Assembly (NCBI RefSeq): GCF_963855985.1
Contig: NC_087112.1
Coordinates: 7,690,501 to 7,754,500, forward strand
Length of the DNA: 64,000 nt
Source: Ostrinia nubilalis
Lineage: Eukaryota > Arthropoda > Insecta > Lepidoptera > Crambidae
Direction of reading: 5' to 3'
Position numbers and translations under genes: made by a program. Below are positions 1-10,695 of this stretch, one piece after another. The stretch's first letter is position 1. Every line of letters starts with the position of its first letter. Under the pieces are notes generated by a model. It saw nothing but the letters and a program-made list of their open reading frames with translations, made no database searches and had not been told where the DNA came from.

Positions 1-150
1 CCCCAGCGGCCATTAGCTCTCCGAGCTATGTGCCCTGCCCACTGCCACTTGATTTTAGCGATTCTGCGGGCTATGTCAGTCACTCTGGTTCTCCTACGGA
101 TCTCCTCATTTCTGATTCGATCACGCAGGGAAACTCCGAGCATAGCACGT
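1..150 (-). pseudogene. Non-LTR retrotransposon pol fragment (C-terminal part)
   Basis: Read on the minus strand, this stretch is open and encodes a segment with the motifs SLRDRIRNEEIRRRT, VTDIARRIAKIKW and QWAGHIARRANGRW. I recognise this pattern from the region after the reverse transcriptase domain of insect non-LTR retrotransposons. The reading frame decays beyond about 150 and is cut by the window edge on the other side, so it is a dead fragment. A related fragment lies at 53920-54222 on the plus strand. The family name is not settled from sequence alone. Confidence 0.6.
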
Positions 151-342
151 CATAATTGTAGTTCTAAAATCCTAAGTTTACTTTTCTGCGCATACTTTCT
201 CAGAATGGGGTTCAAGTTTCAAATTGAGGACAAGAGCTTCCTAGTTGTGGATAAAAAAATGACAATCTGTTTCTCTGCATTTGTTTTCGATCGCCTCACG
301 ACGCGTTTGGAATAGTGTCACAAAAAGACAATGCCGGAAATT

Positions 343-774
343 GGCTTCTTTTTTTTTCGCGCGGCCATCGACCAAACCATGTTTTTTGGATACAAAATAG
401 TGTAATAAACCAAACTTACTATAAGATGTATACCTCTAAACTCAGTCTGAACTGAGTTACGAGCATTATAAGTTTGATGATTTACATACTAGATTTGCTT
501 TTTGCGCGCAAGTTTTGTAAGAAATTGCAACAAAATAGTGACATTGTATGTGTAAACAAACAATACCACCCATTGACCTGATGTCTGGAGTAGAATCAGC
601 GCAATAAAAAATAGCGCAATATTTTGTTGCAATTTCTAACTGAACTTCTAACGCTCGTAACTCAGTTCAGACTGAGTTTAGTGGTATACATGTCATAGTA
701 AGTTTGGTTTATTACACTATTTTGTAATCAAAAAACAAAGTTTGGTCGATGGCCGCGCGAAAAATAAAAGACGC
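343..774. mobile_element. Foldback MITE with long terminal inverted repeats
   Basis: The two arms (about 343-470 and 650-774) are inverted copies of each other. CGCGCGGCCATCGACCAAAC on the left matches its reverse complement on the right, and the arms continue through a shared block with AAACTCAGTCTGAACTGAG. The centre has no coding capacity. The element ends about 70 bases before the acceptor of the plus-strand exon at 844. 151-342 holds nothing I recognise. Confidence 0.75.
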
Positions 775-843
775 CACCTTCCATACAAAATCTGGCATTG
801 CCATTTGTGAAGCCCTGCTACATTCTGTTTTATAATTGACCAG

Positions 844-1045
844 CGCAAGAAGGCCCGTCGCACCGGCTGCGCGTGGCCGTGTCCCGCGACGCACCCGGAC
901 CACGTGCCGCTGTGGGACGCGCTGCCGCCGCCGCCGCCGCCCGCGTCCCCGCCGCCGCCGCCCGCCGCCCCGCCGCCGCTGCACCTGCTGCGCCGCCCGC
1001 CCGCCCAGCCGCTGCTGCAACCGCCCGCCCATGGGCTCAAGATGG
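844..1045 (+). CDS. Penultimate coding exon of an unidentified proline-rich protein
   Basis: This is an internal exon. It has an acceptor (TTATAATTGACCAG just before 844) and a strong donor (ATGG then GTGAGT after 1045). It is open in the frame that joins the terminal exon at 10254 and ends in phase 1. It encodes 67 residues: a basic start (RKKARRTGC), the stretch HPDHVPLWDALPPPP, a run of proline and alanine from a (CCG)n tract, then LHLLRRPPAQPLLQPPAHGLKM. Upstream exons are outside the window. This is the only copy of the repeated exon (see 1046-8900) that keeps the basic 5' part and an acceptor, so it is probably the functional one. I do not recognise the protein family; the acceptor and frame are inference from the sequence. 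Confidence 0.55.
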
Positions 1046-1404
1046 GTGAGTCGCACTAGACTAGATTCCCCGCGCTTAGGATCTTCCGTAGCCACCTACA
1101 GACGTAGCAGACTAGAGGCTCCTTTCCTGTGCTGTGGAATATGCTACCCCCGTCTAATCTCGTGTGTCTCATTGGCCTATAGACCACCTATGGGTCGCCT
1201 TGTCGCCGCTCGCTTAAAGGCTCAAGATGAGCAAGTCGCTGTAGAGATGCGCTAGAATACATTTCCCACGCCTAGCAGCTTCATAGCCTATCTTAGAGAC
1301 AAACTTCTAGGCTGATTAGTTTCCTAGATCGGTGAGTCTTGCTGAAGAGACACACTAAACTAGATTCCCTGCATTTAGATTCTTCCGTAGCCACCTAGCA
1401 GACT

Positions 1405-1675
1405 ATAATAAATAAATAAATAAATATCCTTGGACATTTTACACTGCGCTTCTAGTCCCAAACTAAGCAAAGCTTGTACTATGGGTACTAGACAACGGAT
1501 ATAAACATACTTAAATACTTTTTTTTTTGTAAATACATACATATTATACATAGAAAACACCCAGTCCAATACAAACAAATATGTTCATGCACACAAATGT
1601 TTGTACTGTGCGGGAATCGAACCCGCAACCTCCGGAATAGTAGTCCGTTTCGAACCACTACACCAAACGGCAGAC
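1405..1675 (-). mobile_element. tRNA-derived SINE, copy 1
   Basis: On the minus strand it starts GCCGTTTGGTGTAGTGG (A-box-like) and continues through GCGGGTTCGATTCCCGC (B box). It then has a unique body with CTAGTACCCATAGTACAAGC and ends in a TATT-repeat tail. It is the same family as the plus-strand copy at 49538-49803. Both are full-length with matching ends, which makes the boundaries reliable to a few bases. Confidence 0.85.
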
Positions 1676-2107
1676 AATAATAAACTCCTATGTTGTTGAG
1701 ATGCGTTCCTAGTAGTCCCCTGCTCTCTAGTCTTCCGTGTCGTTGTGGGATGCAGAAACTGCACCTGCTACGAAGCCGCTGCTGGCGTCACCCGCCCATG
1801 CGCTTAAGATTGGTAAATGACCTAGTTTTAGTGTAGGGATACACAGCCCCTCTTCTAGGATCCTGTGTCATCGTGGGATACGCTGCCCTTGGATTTCTTG
1901 TCTGAAGGTTATAGGAGTCGCTGTCCTCTTTTTTAGTATCCTGTGCCTACGAGACACAATGCTACTTCTAGTCTCTTTGTAACATCAATTTTGGACACGC
2001 TGCTCTCTCTTTTTGTCCTCTGTGTAACAGGGGGACATAATGTCCCCTAGATCGGTGAGTCTTGGTATGAGAGAGACATTAGCATTTCCCACGCCTAGCA
2101 TCTCTTT

Positions 2108-2278
2108 GGCCGTGTCCCGCCACGCACCCGGACCACGTGCCGCTGTGGGACGCGCTGCCGCCGCCGCCGCCGCCCGCGTCCCCGCCGCCGCCGCCCGCCG
2201 CCCCGCCGCCGCTGCACCTGCTGCGCCGCCCGCCCGCCCAGCCGCTGCTGCAACCGCCCGCCCACGGGCTCAAGATGG
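2108..2278 (+). repeat. Exon copy 2 of the proline-rich exon
   Basis: It matches the 844-1045 exon from GGCCGTGTCCCGC to the ATGG|GTGAGT donor, with a few changes (GCCACG for GCGACG, cacggg for catggg). It lacks the basic 5' part and has no convincing polypyrimidine tract and acceptor at the break. It remains open in the original frame. Confidence 0.85.
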
Positions 2279-3062
2279 GTGAGTCGCACTAGACTACATT
2301 TTAGACGTTTAGTGTCTTCCATACTCACTTAGGAGGCTAGAAACTCCTTTCCTGTGGTGTGGGACATGCTACCACCTAATCTAGCTTCTTGTGTCGCTGT
2401 GGGAAGCACTTTCGCTACCGCCGCTCGCCTATGGGTTCAAGATTGGTAAGTCATCCTATAGAAATGCGCTAGACTAGATTCCTTGCGCCACGCATCTAGT
2501 AGCTCCCAGAGCATTTTAAGATACTATAAGCTCCTAGATTGTGGGACGCGTGCTTCCCTTTGGCTATGGGACATGCTACCTTCCATTCTAGTCTCACATG
2601 CCGCTGTTGCGCCGTCCGTCCTTGGGCTCAAGATTGGTGAGTCGCCTAAACTTACTTTAGGGCTCCTTCTAAGATTCCTGTGTGGCCGTGTCATACGCTG
2701 CTCTTTCTGCCTTTCTTGTCTGACGGTTGTAGGAATCGCCGTCCTCCCTTCTAGTATCCTGTGCCCATGAGACACGATGCTCCTCCATTCTAGTCTCCTT
2801 GTACCTCCGTCGTGCACCTACCAGATTATAATCTGCTACGTTATGGAACGCGTTGCTCCCCCTTATAGTCACTAGCGGTGGGTCATGCTACCTTCCACTC
2901 TAGTTAGTTAGCGATGCTATGCTTGCCTTTCTAGTCACTTTATGCCTGCATTGGAACCTTGTAGCACCTAGTAGACTATAAGCCCTTGGGTTGTAGGACG
3001 CGTTGCTCCCCCTTATAGTCACTAGCGGCGGGATATGCCGCCTCCCACTCTAGTGAGTCTAG

Positions 3063-3208
3063 TCCCGCGCCGCTGTGGGACGCGCTGCCGCCGCCGCCGC
3101 CGCCCGCGTCCCCGCCGCCGCCGCCCGCCGCCCCGCCGCCGCTGCACCTGCTGCGCCGCCCGCCCGCCCAGCCGCTGCTGCAACCGCCCGCCCATGGGCT
3201 CAAGATGG
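3063..3208 (+). repeat. Exon copy 3, 146-bp class
   Basis: First of five copies of exactly the same length (146 bases from TCCCGCGCCGCTG to the donor). Each is preceded by CTAG and followed by a GT donor. The original reading frame (PAPLWDALPPP to HGLKM) is intact. Using the upstream AG as an acceptor would add 146 bases and shift the frame. Confidence 0.85.
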
Positions 3209-3840
3209 GTGAGTCGCACTAGACTAGATTCCCCGCGCTTAGGATCTTTCGTAGCCACCTACAGACGTAGCAGACTAGAGGCTTCTTTCCTGTGCTGTGG
3301 AATATGCTACCCCCGTCTAATCTCGTGTGTCTCATTGGCCTGCAGGCCACCTATGGGTCGCCTTGTCGCCACTTGCCTATGAGCTCAAGATTGGTAAGTC
3401 ATCCTATAGAAATGCGCTAGACTAGTTCCTTGCGCTACGCGTCTAGCAACTCTCAGAGCATCTTAAGATACTATAAGCTCCTAGATTGTGGGACGCGTGC
3501 TCCCCTTTGGCTATGGGACATGCTACCTTCCATTCTAGTCTCACGTGCCGCTGTTGCGCCGTCCGTCCTTGGGCTCAAGTTTGGTGAGTCGCCTAGATTA
3601 GTTTACGGCTCCTTTTTTAGATTCCTGTGTGGCCGTAGGACACGCTGCCTTTTCTTCTAGCCTCCTGTACAGTGGTAGGAATCTCCGCCCTTTTTTCTAT
3701 CATCCTGTGACTATAGAATGATCCCCATTGCTCCCCCTTCTAATCTCACCTAGTAGACTATAAGCTCCTATGTTGTGGAACGCGTTGCCCCTCCTTATAG
3801 TCACTAGCGGTGGGACATACCTCCCGCTCTAGCTGTCTAG

Positions 3841-3986
3841 TCCCGCGCCGCTGTGGGACGCGCTGCCGCCGCCGCCGCCGCCCGCGTCCCCGCCGCCGCC
3901 GCCCGCCGCCCCGCCGCCGCTGCACCTGCTGCGCCGCCCGCCCGCCCAGCCGCTGCTGCAACCGCCCGCCCACGGCCTCAAGATGG
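3841..3986 (+). repeat. Exon copy 4, 146-bp class
   Basis: Same length and left flank (CACTAGCGGTGGGACATACC, then CTAGCTGTCTAG) as copies 5 and 6. The end reads cacggcctcaagatgg followed by GTGAGA. Confidence 0.85.
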
Positions 3987-5094
3987 GTGAGAGACCTAGT
4001 TTTAGAGGAGACACATTCCAGACCAAATTCCCTGCGTTTAGTGTTTTCCATAACCACTTAGGAGTCAAGCTTCTTGGCTATGGGACATGCTACCTTCCAC
4101 TCTAATCTCCTGTGTCGCTATCGGACACACTGCCGCTCCTGCTCATGAGCTCAAGTTTGGTGAGTCGCCTGTTTTGATGTAGGGACGCACTAGACTAGAT
4201 TATCTGCATTTAGGATCTTCCGTAGCCACCTAGCAGACTAGAAGCTCCTTTCCTGTGCTGTGAGACATGCTGCCCCCCAGTCTAGTCTCCTGTGTCACTA
4301 TGGGTCGCACTGTCGCCACCTGGCTCGCCGCCGCCGCCCGCCCATGGGCTTAAGATGGGTAACCTAGTTCCCTGTGTCACATGTCTCCCGGATCCCATAG
4401 CCGCTTAAGAGGCTATAAGCTCTTGGGCTTGGCTGTGGGACATGCTACCCCCCAATCTAGCTTCTTGTGTCGCTGTGGCTCGCCGCCGCTGCCGCCGCTC
4501 GCCTATGGGCTCAAGATGGGTAAGTCACCTAGTCTTAGTGTGTACACAGACCCTCTTCCAGTCTCCTGAATCCTGTGGCACCGTGAAACACGCTGCCTTT
4601 TCTTCTAGTCTCTTGTACCATTGTAGGAATCGTCCTCCCTTCTAGAATCCTGTGATTATGGGATTCGATGCACCAAACTAGATTCCTTGCATAGCCACCT
4701 AGCTTATAGTAAGCTTCTATATTGTGGGTCGCGTTGCTCCTCCTAGTAGTCATCTCCTCTTTAGTCTCCCGTGTCGTTGTGGGATGCACAACCTACACTT
4801 GCTACGAACCCGCTGCTAGCGTCACCCGCCCATGCGCTTAAGATTGGTAAATGACCTAGTTTTAGTGTAGGGATACACAGCCCCTCTTCTAGGATCCTGT
4901 GTCATCGTGGGATATGCTACCCTTTTTCCTTTCTTGTCTGGAGGTTGTAGGAAACGCCGTCCTCTAGTATCCTGTTCTTGTGGGACGCAATGCCCTTCTA
5001 GTCTCCTTGTATCTCCATCATGCACCTAGTGATAGTAGTTGCCCCCCCTTATAGTCACTAGCGGTGGGACATACCTCCCGCTCTAGCTGTCTAG

Positions 5095-5240
5095 TCCCGC
5101 GCCGCTGTGGGCCGCGCTGCCGCCGCCGCCGCCGCCCGCGTCCCCGCCGCCGCCGCCCGCCGCCCCGCCGCCGCTGCACCTGCTGCGCCGCCCGCCCGCC
5201 CAGCCGTTGCTGCAACCGCCCGCCCATGGGCTCAAGATGG
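5095..5240 (+). repeat. Exon copy 5, 146-bp class
   Basis: Near-identical to copies 3, 4, 6 and 7, with single changes such as GGGCCGCG for GGGACGCG. The donor GTGAGT follows. The 20-bp minisatellite begins 70 bases downstream. Confidence 0.85.
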
Positions 5241-5310
5241 GTGAGTCGCCTAGTCTAAGTGTAGAAATAGAAACGCAGAAACTTTTACGTCTCTTGTGTG
5301 GTCGTGGAAC

Positions 5311-5895
5311 ACGCCTGGACGGACAGGCACACTCCAGGACTGACAGGGACACGCCAGGACGGACAGGGACACGCCAGGACGGACAGGGACACGCCAGGAC
5401 GGACAGGGACACGCCAGGACGGACAGGGACACGCCAGGACGGACAGGGACACGCCAGGACGGACAGGGACACGCCAGGACGGACAGGGACACGCCAGGAC
5501 GGACAGGGACACACCAGCACGGACAGGGACACGCCAGGACGGACAGGGACACGCCAGGACGGACAGGGACACGCCAGGACGCACAGGGACACGCCAGGAC
5601 GGACAGGGACACGCCAGGACGGACAGGAACATGCCAGGACGGACAGGGACACGCCAGGACGGACAGGGACATACCAGGACGGACAGGGACACGCCAGGAC
5701 GGACAGGGACACGCCAGGACGGACAGGGACATACCAGGACGGACAGGGACATACCAGGACGGACAGGGACACGCCAGGACGGACAGGGACACGCCAGGAC
5801 GGACAGGGACATGCCAGGACGCACAGCGATATGCCAGGACGGACAGGAACATGCCAGGACGGACAGGGATATACCAGAACGGACAGGAACATACC
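5311..5895. repeat. 20-bp minisatellite, about 29 copies
   Basis: The unit is acgccaggacggacagggac, repeated head to tail without length change. Variants are confined to a few positions (acgcc/atacc/atgcc, ggac/gcac). The first and last units are the most diverged. Because 20 is not a multiple of 3, all three frames cycle and produce long open frames on both strands (PGRTGTRQDGQGHARTDRDT-like); these are artefacts of the repeat, not genes. Confidence 0.97.
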
Positions 5896-6256
5896 CGTTC
5901 TTTTAGTTCTAGTACGATGGTAAAAATCGCCGTCTTCCCTTTTAGTATCTTGTGGCTGTGTGATGCTATGCTCCCCTTTCTACTCTTTGTTACAACTATC
6001 ACATCAACGCTGGACACGCTGCTTAAGATCAGTGAGTAGCCTAGTCTATATGTGGGGACGCACTAAACTGGATATTCCTCGCGTCACGCATCTAGGTTTT
6101 GGGAACGCGTTTCTCCACCTTATAGTCATCTTGGCTATGGGACATGCTACCCCCGGTGTCGGGCACCTAGTAGTCTATAAGCCCTTGGGTTGTGAAACGC
6201 GTTGCCCCCCTTATAGTCACTAGCGGTGGGACATACCTCCCGCTCTAGCTGTCTAG

Positions 6257-6402
6257 TCCCGCGCCGCTGTGGGACGCGCTGCCGCCGCCGCCGCCGCCCG
6301 CGTCCCCGCCGCCGCCGCCCGCCGCCCCGCCGCCGCTGCACCTGCTGCGCCGCCCGCCCGCCCAGCCGCTGCTGCAACCGCCCGCCCACGGCCTCAAGAT
6401 GG
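6257..6402 (+). repeat. Exon copy 6, 146-bp class
   Basis: The same 146-base block ending cacggcctcaagatgg and the donor GTGAGT. It shares the left flank of copies 4 and 5, while its right flank matches the flank of exon 844-1045. Confidence 0.85.
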
Positions 6403-7180
6403 GTGAGTCGCACTAGACTAGATTCCCCGCGCTTAGGATCTTCCGTAGCCACCTAGCAGACTAGAAGCTCCGTCTAATCTCCTGTCACATTGCCCGATGG
6501 GCCACCTATGAGTCGCATTGTCGCTACAGGGCTCGCCGCCGCCGCCGCCGCCGCCGACCGCGCAATGGCTCAAGATTAGTGAGTCATCCTATAGAGATTC
6601 GCTAGACAAGATTCCCCGCGTCACGCGTCTAGTAGCTCCCAGAGCATTTTAAGATACTATAAGCTCCTAGATTGTGGGACGCATGCTCCCCTTTGGCTAT
6701 GGGACATGCTACCTCACATTCTAGTCTCATGTGCCGCTGTTGCGCCGTCCGTCCTTGGGCTCAAGATTGGTGAGTCGCCTAGATTAGTTTACGGCTCCTT
6801 TTTTAGATTACTGTGTGGCCGTGTCATACGCTGCTCTATCTTGCCTGACGGTTGTAGTAGGAATCGCCGTCCTCTATTCTAGTACCCTGTGCCCATGAGA
6901 CATTATGCTCCTCCCTTCTAGTTTCCTTGTACCTCCATCGTGCTCTAGCAGACTATAATCTCCTATGTTGTGGAACGCGTTACTCCCCCTTATAGTCACT
7001 AGCGGTGGGTCATGCTACCTTTCACTCTAGTTAGCGATGCTATGCTTCCCTTTCTAGTCACTTTATGCCTGCGTTGGGACCTTGTAGCACCTAGTAGACT
7101 ATAAGCTCCTATGTTGTGGAACGCGTTGCCCCCTTTATAGTCACTAGCGGTGGGACATACTTCCCGCTCTAGCTAGCTAG

Positions 7181-7326
7181 TCCCGCGCCGCTGTGGGACG
7201 CGCTGCCGCCGCCGCCGCCGCCCGCGTCCCCGCCGCCGCCGCCCGCCGCCCCGCCGCCGCTGCACCTGCTGCGCCGCCCGCCCGCCCAGCCGCTGCTGCA
7301 ACCGCCCGCCCATGGGCTCAAGATGG
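7181..7326 (+). repeat. Exon copy 7, 146-bp class
   Basis: The same 146-base block, but the donor is GTAAGA. It is followed by a unit with the short exon-end copy near 7485. Confidence 0.85.
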
Positions 7327-7554
7327 GTAAGAGACCGTGTCACATGTCTAGCGGATCCCATAGCCACTTAAGAGACTCTAAGCTCTTGGGCTTGGCTGTG
7401 GGACATGCTACCCCCCAATCTAGCTTCTTGTGTCGCTGTGGCTCGCCGCCGCTGCCGCCGCTCGCCTATGGGCTCAAGATGGGTAAGTCGTCTAGTCTTA
7501 GTGTGTACACAGACCCTCTTCCAGTCTCCTGAATCCTGTGGCACCGTGAAACAC

Positions 7555-7670
7555 GCCGCCGCCGCCCGCGTCCCCGCCGCCGCCGCCCGCCGCCCCGCCG
7601 CCGCTGCACCTGCTGCGCCGCCCGCCCGCACAGCCGCTGTTGCAGCCGCCCCCACATGGGCTCAAGATGG
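7555..7670 (+). repeat. Exon copy 8, 5'-truncated
   Basis: It begins inside the (CCG)n tract after gtgaaacacg and keeps the leucine-rich end with changes (cgcacagccgctgttgcagc). The donor GTGAGT is kept. The junction shows that a copy was joined to unrelated repeat sequence. Confidence 0.8.
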
Positions 7671-7917
7671 GTGAGTCGCACTAGACTAGATTCTCCGCGC
7701 TTAGGATCTTCCGTAGCCACCTACAGACGTAGCAGACTAGAGGCTCCTTTCCTATGCTGTGGGATATGCTACCCCCCAATCTTCTTGTGTCGCTGTGGGA
7801 CGCACTGTCGCCACCCGGCTCGCCGCCGCCGCTCGCCTATGGGCTCAAGATTGGTTAGTCGCTGTAGAGATGCACTAGACTAGATTCCCTGCGTTTAGGA
7901 TCTTCCGTAGCCACCTA

Positions 7918-8073
7918 GCAGACTAGAAGTTCCTTGCTGTCCCCCCTTTTAATGGCCTGTGTGGTTGTGGGACGTTGTGCAGTGAAAATGTAATAACAAG
8001 ACAGATCGGAACACTGACTGAACTACAAAATTAGCGATAATTTGGGTTATTATTAATAATTGTGGTAAACCAC
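7918..8073. repeat. 156-bp segment duplicated at 8864-9019, copy 1
   Basis: From GCAGACTAGAAGTTCC to GGTAAACCAC the block is essentially identical to 8864-9019. Here it is followed by the inverted sequence CCATTATTAATAATAACCAC, forming a foldback with TTATTATTAATAATTGTGG. The near identity implies a recent duplication. Confidence 0.85.
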
Positions 8074-8863
8074 CATTATTAATAATAACCACAACCAGCT
8101 CCGTCTAATCTCCTGTGTCACATTGCCCGCGCATGGGCTCAAGATTAGTGAGTCATCCTATAGAGATTCGCTAGACAAGATTCCCCGCGTCACGCGTCTA
8201 GCAGCTCCCAGAGTAATTTAAGATACTATAAGCTCCTAGATTGTGGGACGCGTGCTCCCTTTTGAAGTCACCTTGGCTTGGCGTCGCTGTGGGACGCACT
8301 GTCGCCAACCGGTTCACCGCCGCCGCCAGTCGCCTATGGACTCAAGATTGGTGAGTCGCCTAAACTTACTTTAGGGCTCCTTCTAAGATTCCTGTGTGGC
8401 TGTGTCATACGCTGCTCTTTCTGCCTTTCTTGTCTGACGGTTGTAGGAATCGCCGTCTTCCCTTCTAGTATCCTGTACCAATGAAACACGATGCTCCTCC
8501 CTAATCACCTTGTGCCTCCATCGTGCCATAGTAGACTATAAGATCCTGTGTTGTGGAACGCGTTGCCCCCCCCCCCCCCCTCTTATAGTCACTAGCGGTG
8601 GAACAGAAAAGTGTTGCAGCCGCCCGCCCATGGGCTCAAGATGGGCGAGTCGCTGTAGAGATGCGCTAAAATATATACCACGCATCTAACAACTTCAATA
8701 GCCACTTAGACATGCTATGCTACCCTCTAGTCTAGTTTCTTGTGTCGCTATCGGACACACTGCCGCTCCTGCTCATGAGCTCAAGATTGATGAGTCGCCT
8801 GTTTTGATGTAGGGACGCACTAGATTAAGATTCCCCGCGTTTAGAATCTTCCGCAGCCACCGG

Positions 8864-9019
8864 GCAGACTAGAAGTTCCTTGCTGTCCCCCCTTTTAATG
8901 GCCTGTGTGGTTGTGGGACGTTGTGCAGTGAAAATGTAATAACAAGACAGATCGGAACACTGACTGAACTACAAAATTAGCGATAATTTGGGTTATTATT
9001 AATAATTGTGGTAAACCAC
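8864..9019. repeat. 156-bp segment, copy 2 (right end of the array)
   Basis: Near-identical to 7918-8073. It marks the right boundary of the tandem array; beyond 9020 the sequence is ordinary AT-rich intron. 9020-9588 and 9707-10253 hold nothing else I recognise. Confidence 0.85.
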
Positions 9020-9588
9020 ATGACCGTTTTACGTTTGATAGTTATTGTTATTGTTTGTATAGGGAAGACATACATTTTAATTTTAATATTATCGGTATAT
9101 TAAATCGGCAAGCAGTAAAGATAATGAACTAATCCAGACTGACTTTGAAAACACTTAATATTGATAGGGTGAACTTGTACTAGTTCTTAGCAGTTGTTTA
9201 TCTTACATGACACACTCTTATCTTGTAGGAAATTCTGGACGCGGTGCATACAGAACTAATTATAATTTATTAAAACAATCATATAATCGGTTATTTCTGT
9301 AATAGCCAGGAAAAGTCCAGAGCTACAACCGAATTCAGAATTTCCTTATGAATAAAACGTTAATTTTAAGTTAATTATTGACGTCCCCTCCAGAATCTAG
9401 ACTCGAAACGAAGAACCGCGTAAATAGTCCATGTGACGGGAATATTCATTTTACCAAATTTGCGTACATTCCAGAGAGATAAATGAATGTAGAATACATT
9501 AATTTTAGAAGGAAATTCGTGACGTCCTTGACCTACAAACCGCGTGTGTAAATTCAAAGCGATTTAAAGTTTCGCTGAACGCTATCAC

Positions 9589-9706
9589 GTACTGTCGGCT
9601 CAGCGGTAAAATTGTCGGCCTCCTACGCCGGGATTGTGGGTTCGAACCTCGGGAGTTTTAGACCAACAATTTCATAGCAGACCAAAATCGCTGAGCCGAC
9701 AGTACT
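9589..9706. mobile_element. tRNA-like sequence within an inverted repeat
   Basis: GTACTGTCGGCTCAGCG (start) and CGCTGAGCCGACAGTAC (end) are perfect inverted copies. Between them lies GTGGGTTCGAACCTCGGGAG, a good tRNA B box with a T-arm-like stem. An A-box-like GGCTCAGCGGTAAAATTG lies 5'. A complete tRNA cloverleaf is not evident, so a tRNA-derived mobile element or its foldback relic is more likely than a tRNA gene. Confidence 0.4.
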
Positions 9707-10253
9707 TCTGGAAAAAAGCTTATATTTATTACATTGATCACATGGGCTTGGACAACTTTTGTATTGAGTACTGTGCTTAACAACAGCATTCCAGTCGACT
9801 TAACTTCCACAGTAATTAAACAGAGATTCTTGAAGATTTTCTGCAAGTACTTAATATAAAATGTGTCGTCACGCCATCTACCTATTAAAAACAATCTTTG
9901 CTAAAAACGAAAATAAAAAGCATAGACCATTTTGCCACACGTTTGTTTGTATACTACACTGTATTATTATGAAATTATTACCTACTCCGAGACAAATTCA
10001 AGAAAAATTAAGGCTGGGGTGTACCATCTTGCCATCTTCGTTCGTTACAGCCAAATGATGACATTGCTGGATAACGGACTCCCCCAAAGATTTTCATAAC
10101 GATCGGTCTTGCGCTGCCCGCATCCAGGTGCCAGAGACCTTAAGTCTGTCAAACCCCATTCAAAAACACCGGTTAAAGTTGTAGTTAAGGTGGTGCAACT
10201 GACGCTAAATGTTCTATAACCACAAAGGACTAAATATGATCAATTTGTTTCAG

Positions 10254-10321
10254 ACCCAAACGTGTCTCTGCCGCAGTTCATGCCGCCGGAGCCTCCGCCC
10301 GGCCTCCTCAACTTCCCCTGA
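10254..10321 (+). CDS. Terminal coding exon of the plus-strand proline-rich protein
   Basis: The acceptor CAATTTGTTTCAG is directly before 10254. Joined to the phase-1 end of exon 844-1045 (ATG G|AC CCA), it gives GLKM followed by DPNVSLPQFMPPEPPPG, then LLNFP and a TGA stop at 10319-10321. Continuity of composition (proline-rich, hydrophobic end) across the junction supports the join. The intron between is about 9.2 kb and holds the exon-derived array. The protein family is not recognised; the short conserved-looking tail may be a binding motif, which is inference. Confidence 0.6.
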
Positions 10322-10382
10322 GACCAGTGATGTTGTTCTAAGATTGACTAATAATTGTTTTATAGATATAAGACGAATTGTA

Positions 10383-10487
10383 AATAAATCTACTTTTTCT
10401 AAAACTAGTTTTATCACTTTCGGCAAAATTTTCAATATGAAACTACGTTTTATTATGTTCCAACTAAACACCTAGTTTCAAAATAAA
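10383..10487 (+). promoter_or_regulatory. Candidate polyadenylation signals of the plus-strand gene
   Basis: AATAAA occurs at 10383-10388 and at 10482-10487, 62 and 161 bases after the stop codon. Either could end the transcript. AATAAA is frequent in AT-rich DNA, so this is suggestive only. Confidence 0.4.
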
Positions 10488-10695
10488 CAGAAAAATACTA
10501 GGTACATGACGGATAAAATAATTAAGAAATAAGAAACAAATGAATTTAATAAGATAGTTAAGCTCGTCATATTTCTAATTGCCACCAGCAGAAATCGAAT
10601 CCGCCATCGTACCTTTCCTGACGTAATGTAAGACGTATTAAGAAACAGGTTACTTTGGATGTTTTACAAAACAAAAACTACTCACACACTTACTT

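Larger units (their letters stand above)
1046..8900 (+). repeat. Exon-derived tandem repeat array in the last intron of the plus-strand gene
   Basis: This roughly 7.9-kb stretch is built from degenerate units of exon-end sequence plus adjacent intron. Seven long exon copies are listed separately. Many short ones keep only the end, ctcaagat(g/t)ggt(g/a)agt, for example near 1800, 2440, 2630, 3390, 3580, 4160, 4350, 4515, 4845, 6570, 6765, 7485, 7850, 8140, 8345, 8645 and 8785. Intron parts recur too, such as CACTAGACTAGATTCCCCGC, GACTATAAGCTCCTA and CTTATAGTCACTAGCGG. The long minus-strand and plus-strand open frames here are by-products of the GC-rich (CCG)n repeat. A SINE, a minisatellite and a C15 tract (8566-8580) lie inside it. 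Confidence 0.85.

Noticed and set aside
712..1255. Arg-rich and Gly-rich open frames in other frames of the proline-rich exon copies
   Set aside because: The same frames recur in every exon copy as shadows of the GC-rich repeat, and they do not join to splice sites.
1590..1675. A tRNA gene in 1590-1675
   Set aside because: The A- and B-box sequence is followed by a common body and tail also found at 49538-49803, so it is a SINE head.
5083..6017. Long open frames on both strands (up to 269 codons) across 5083-6017
   Set aside because: They are produced by the 20-bp minisatellite and the (CCG)n exon copy; the peptides are pure repeat translations in several frames.
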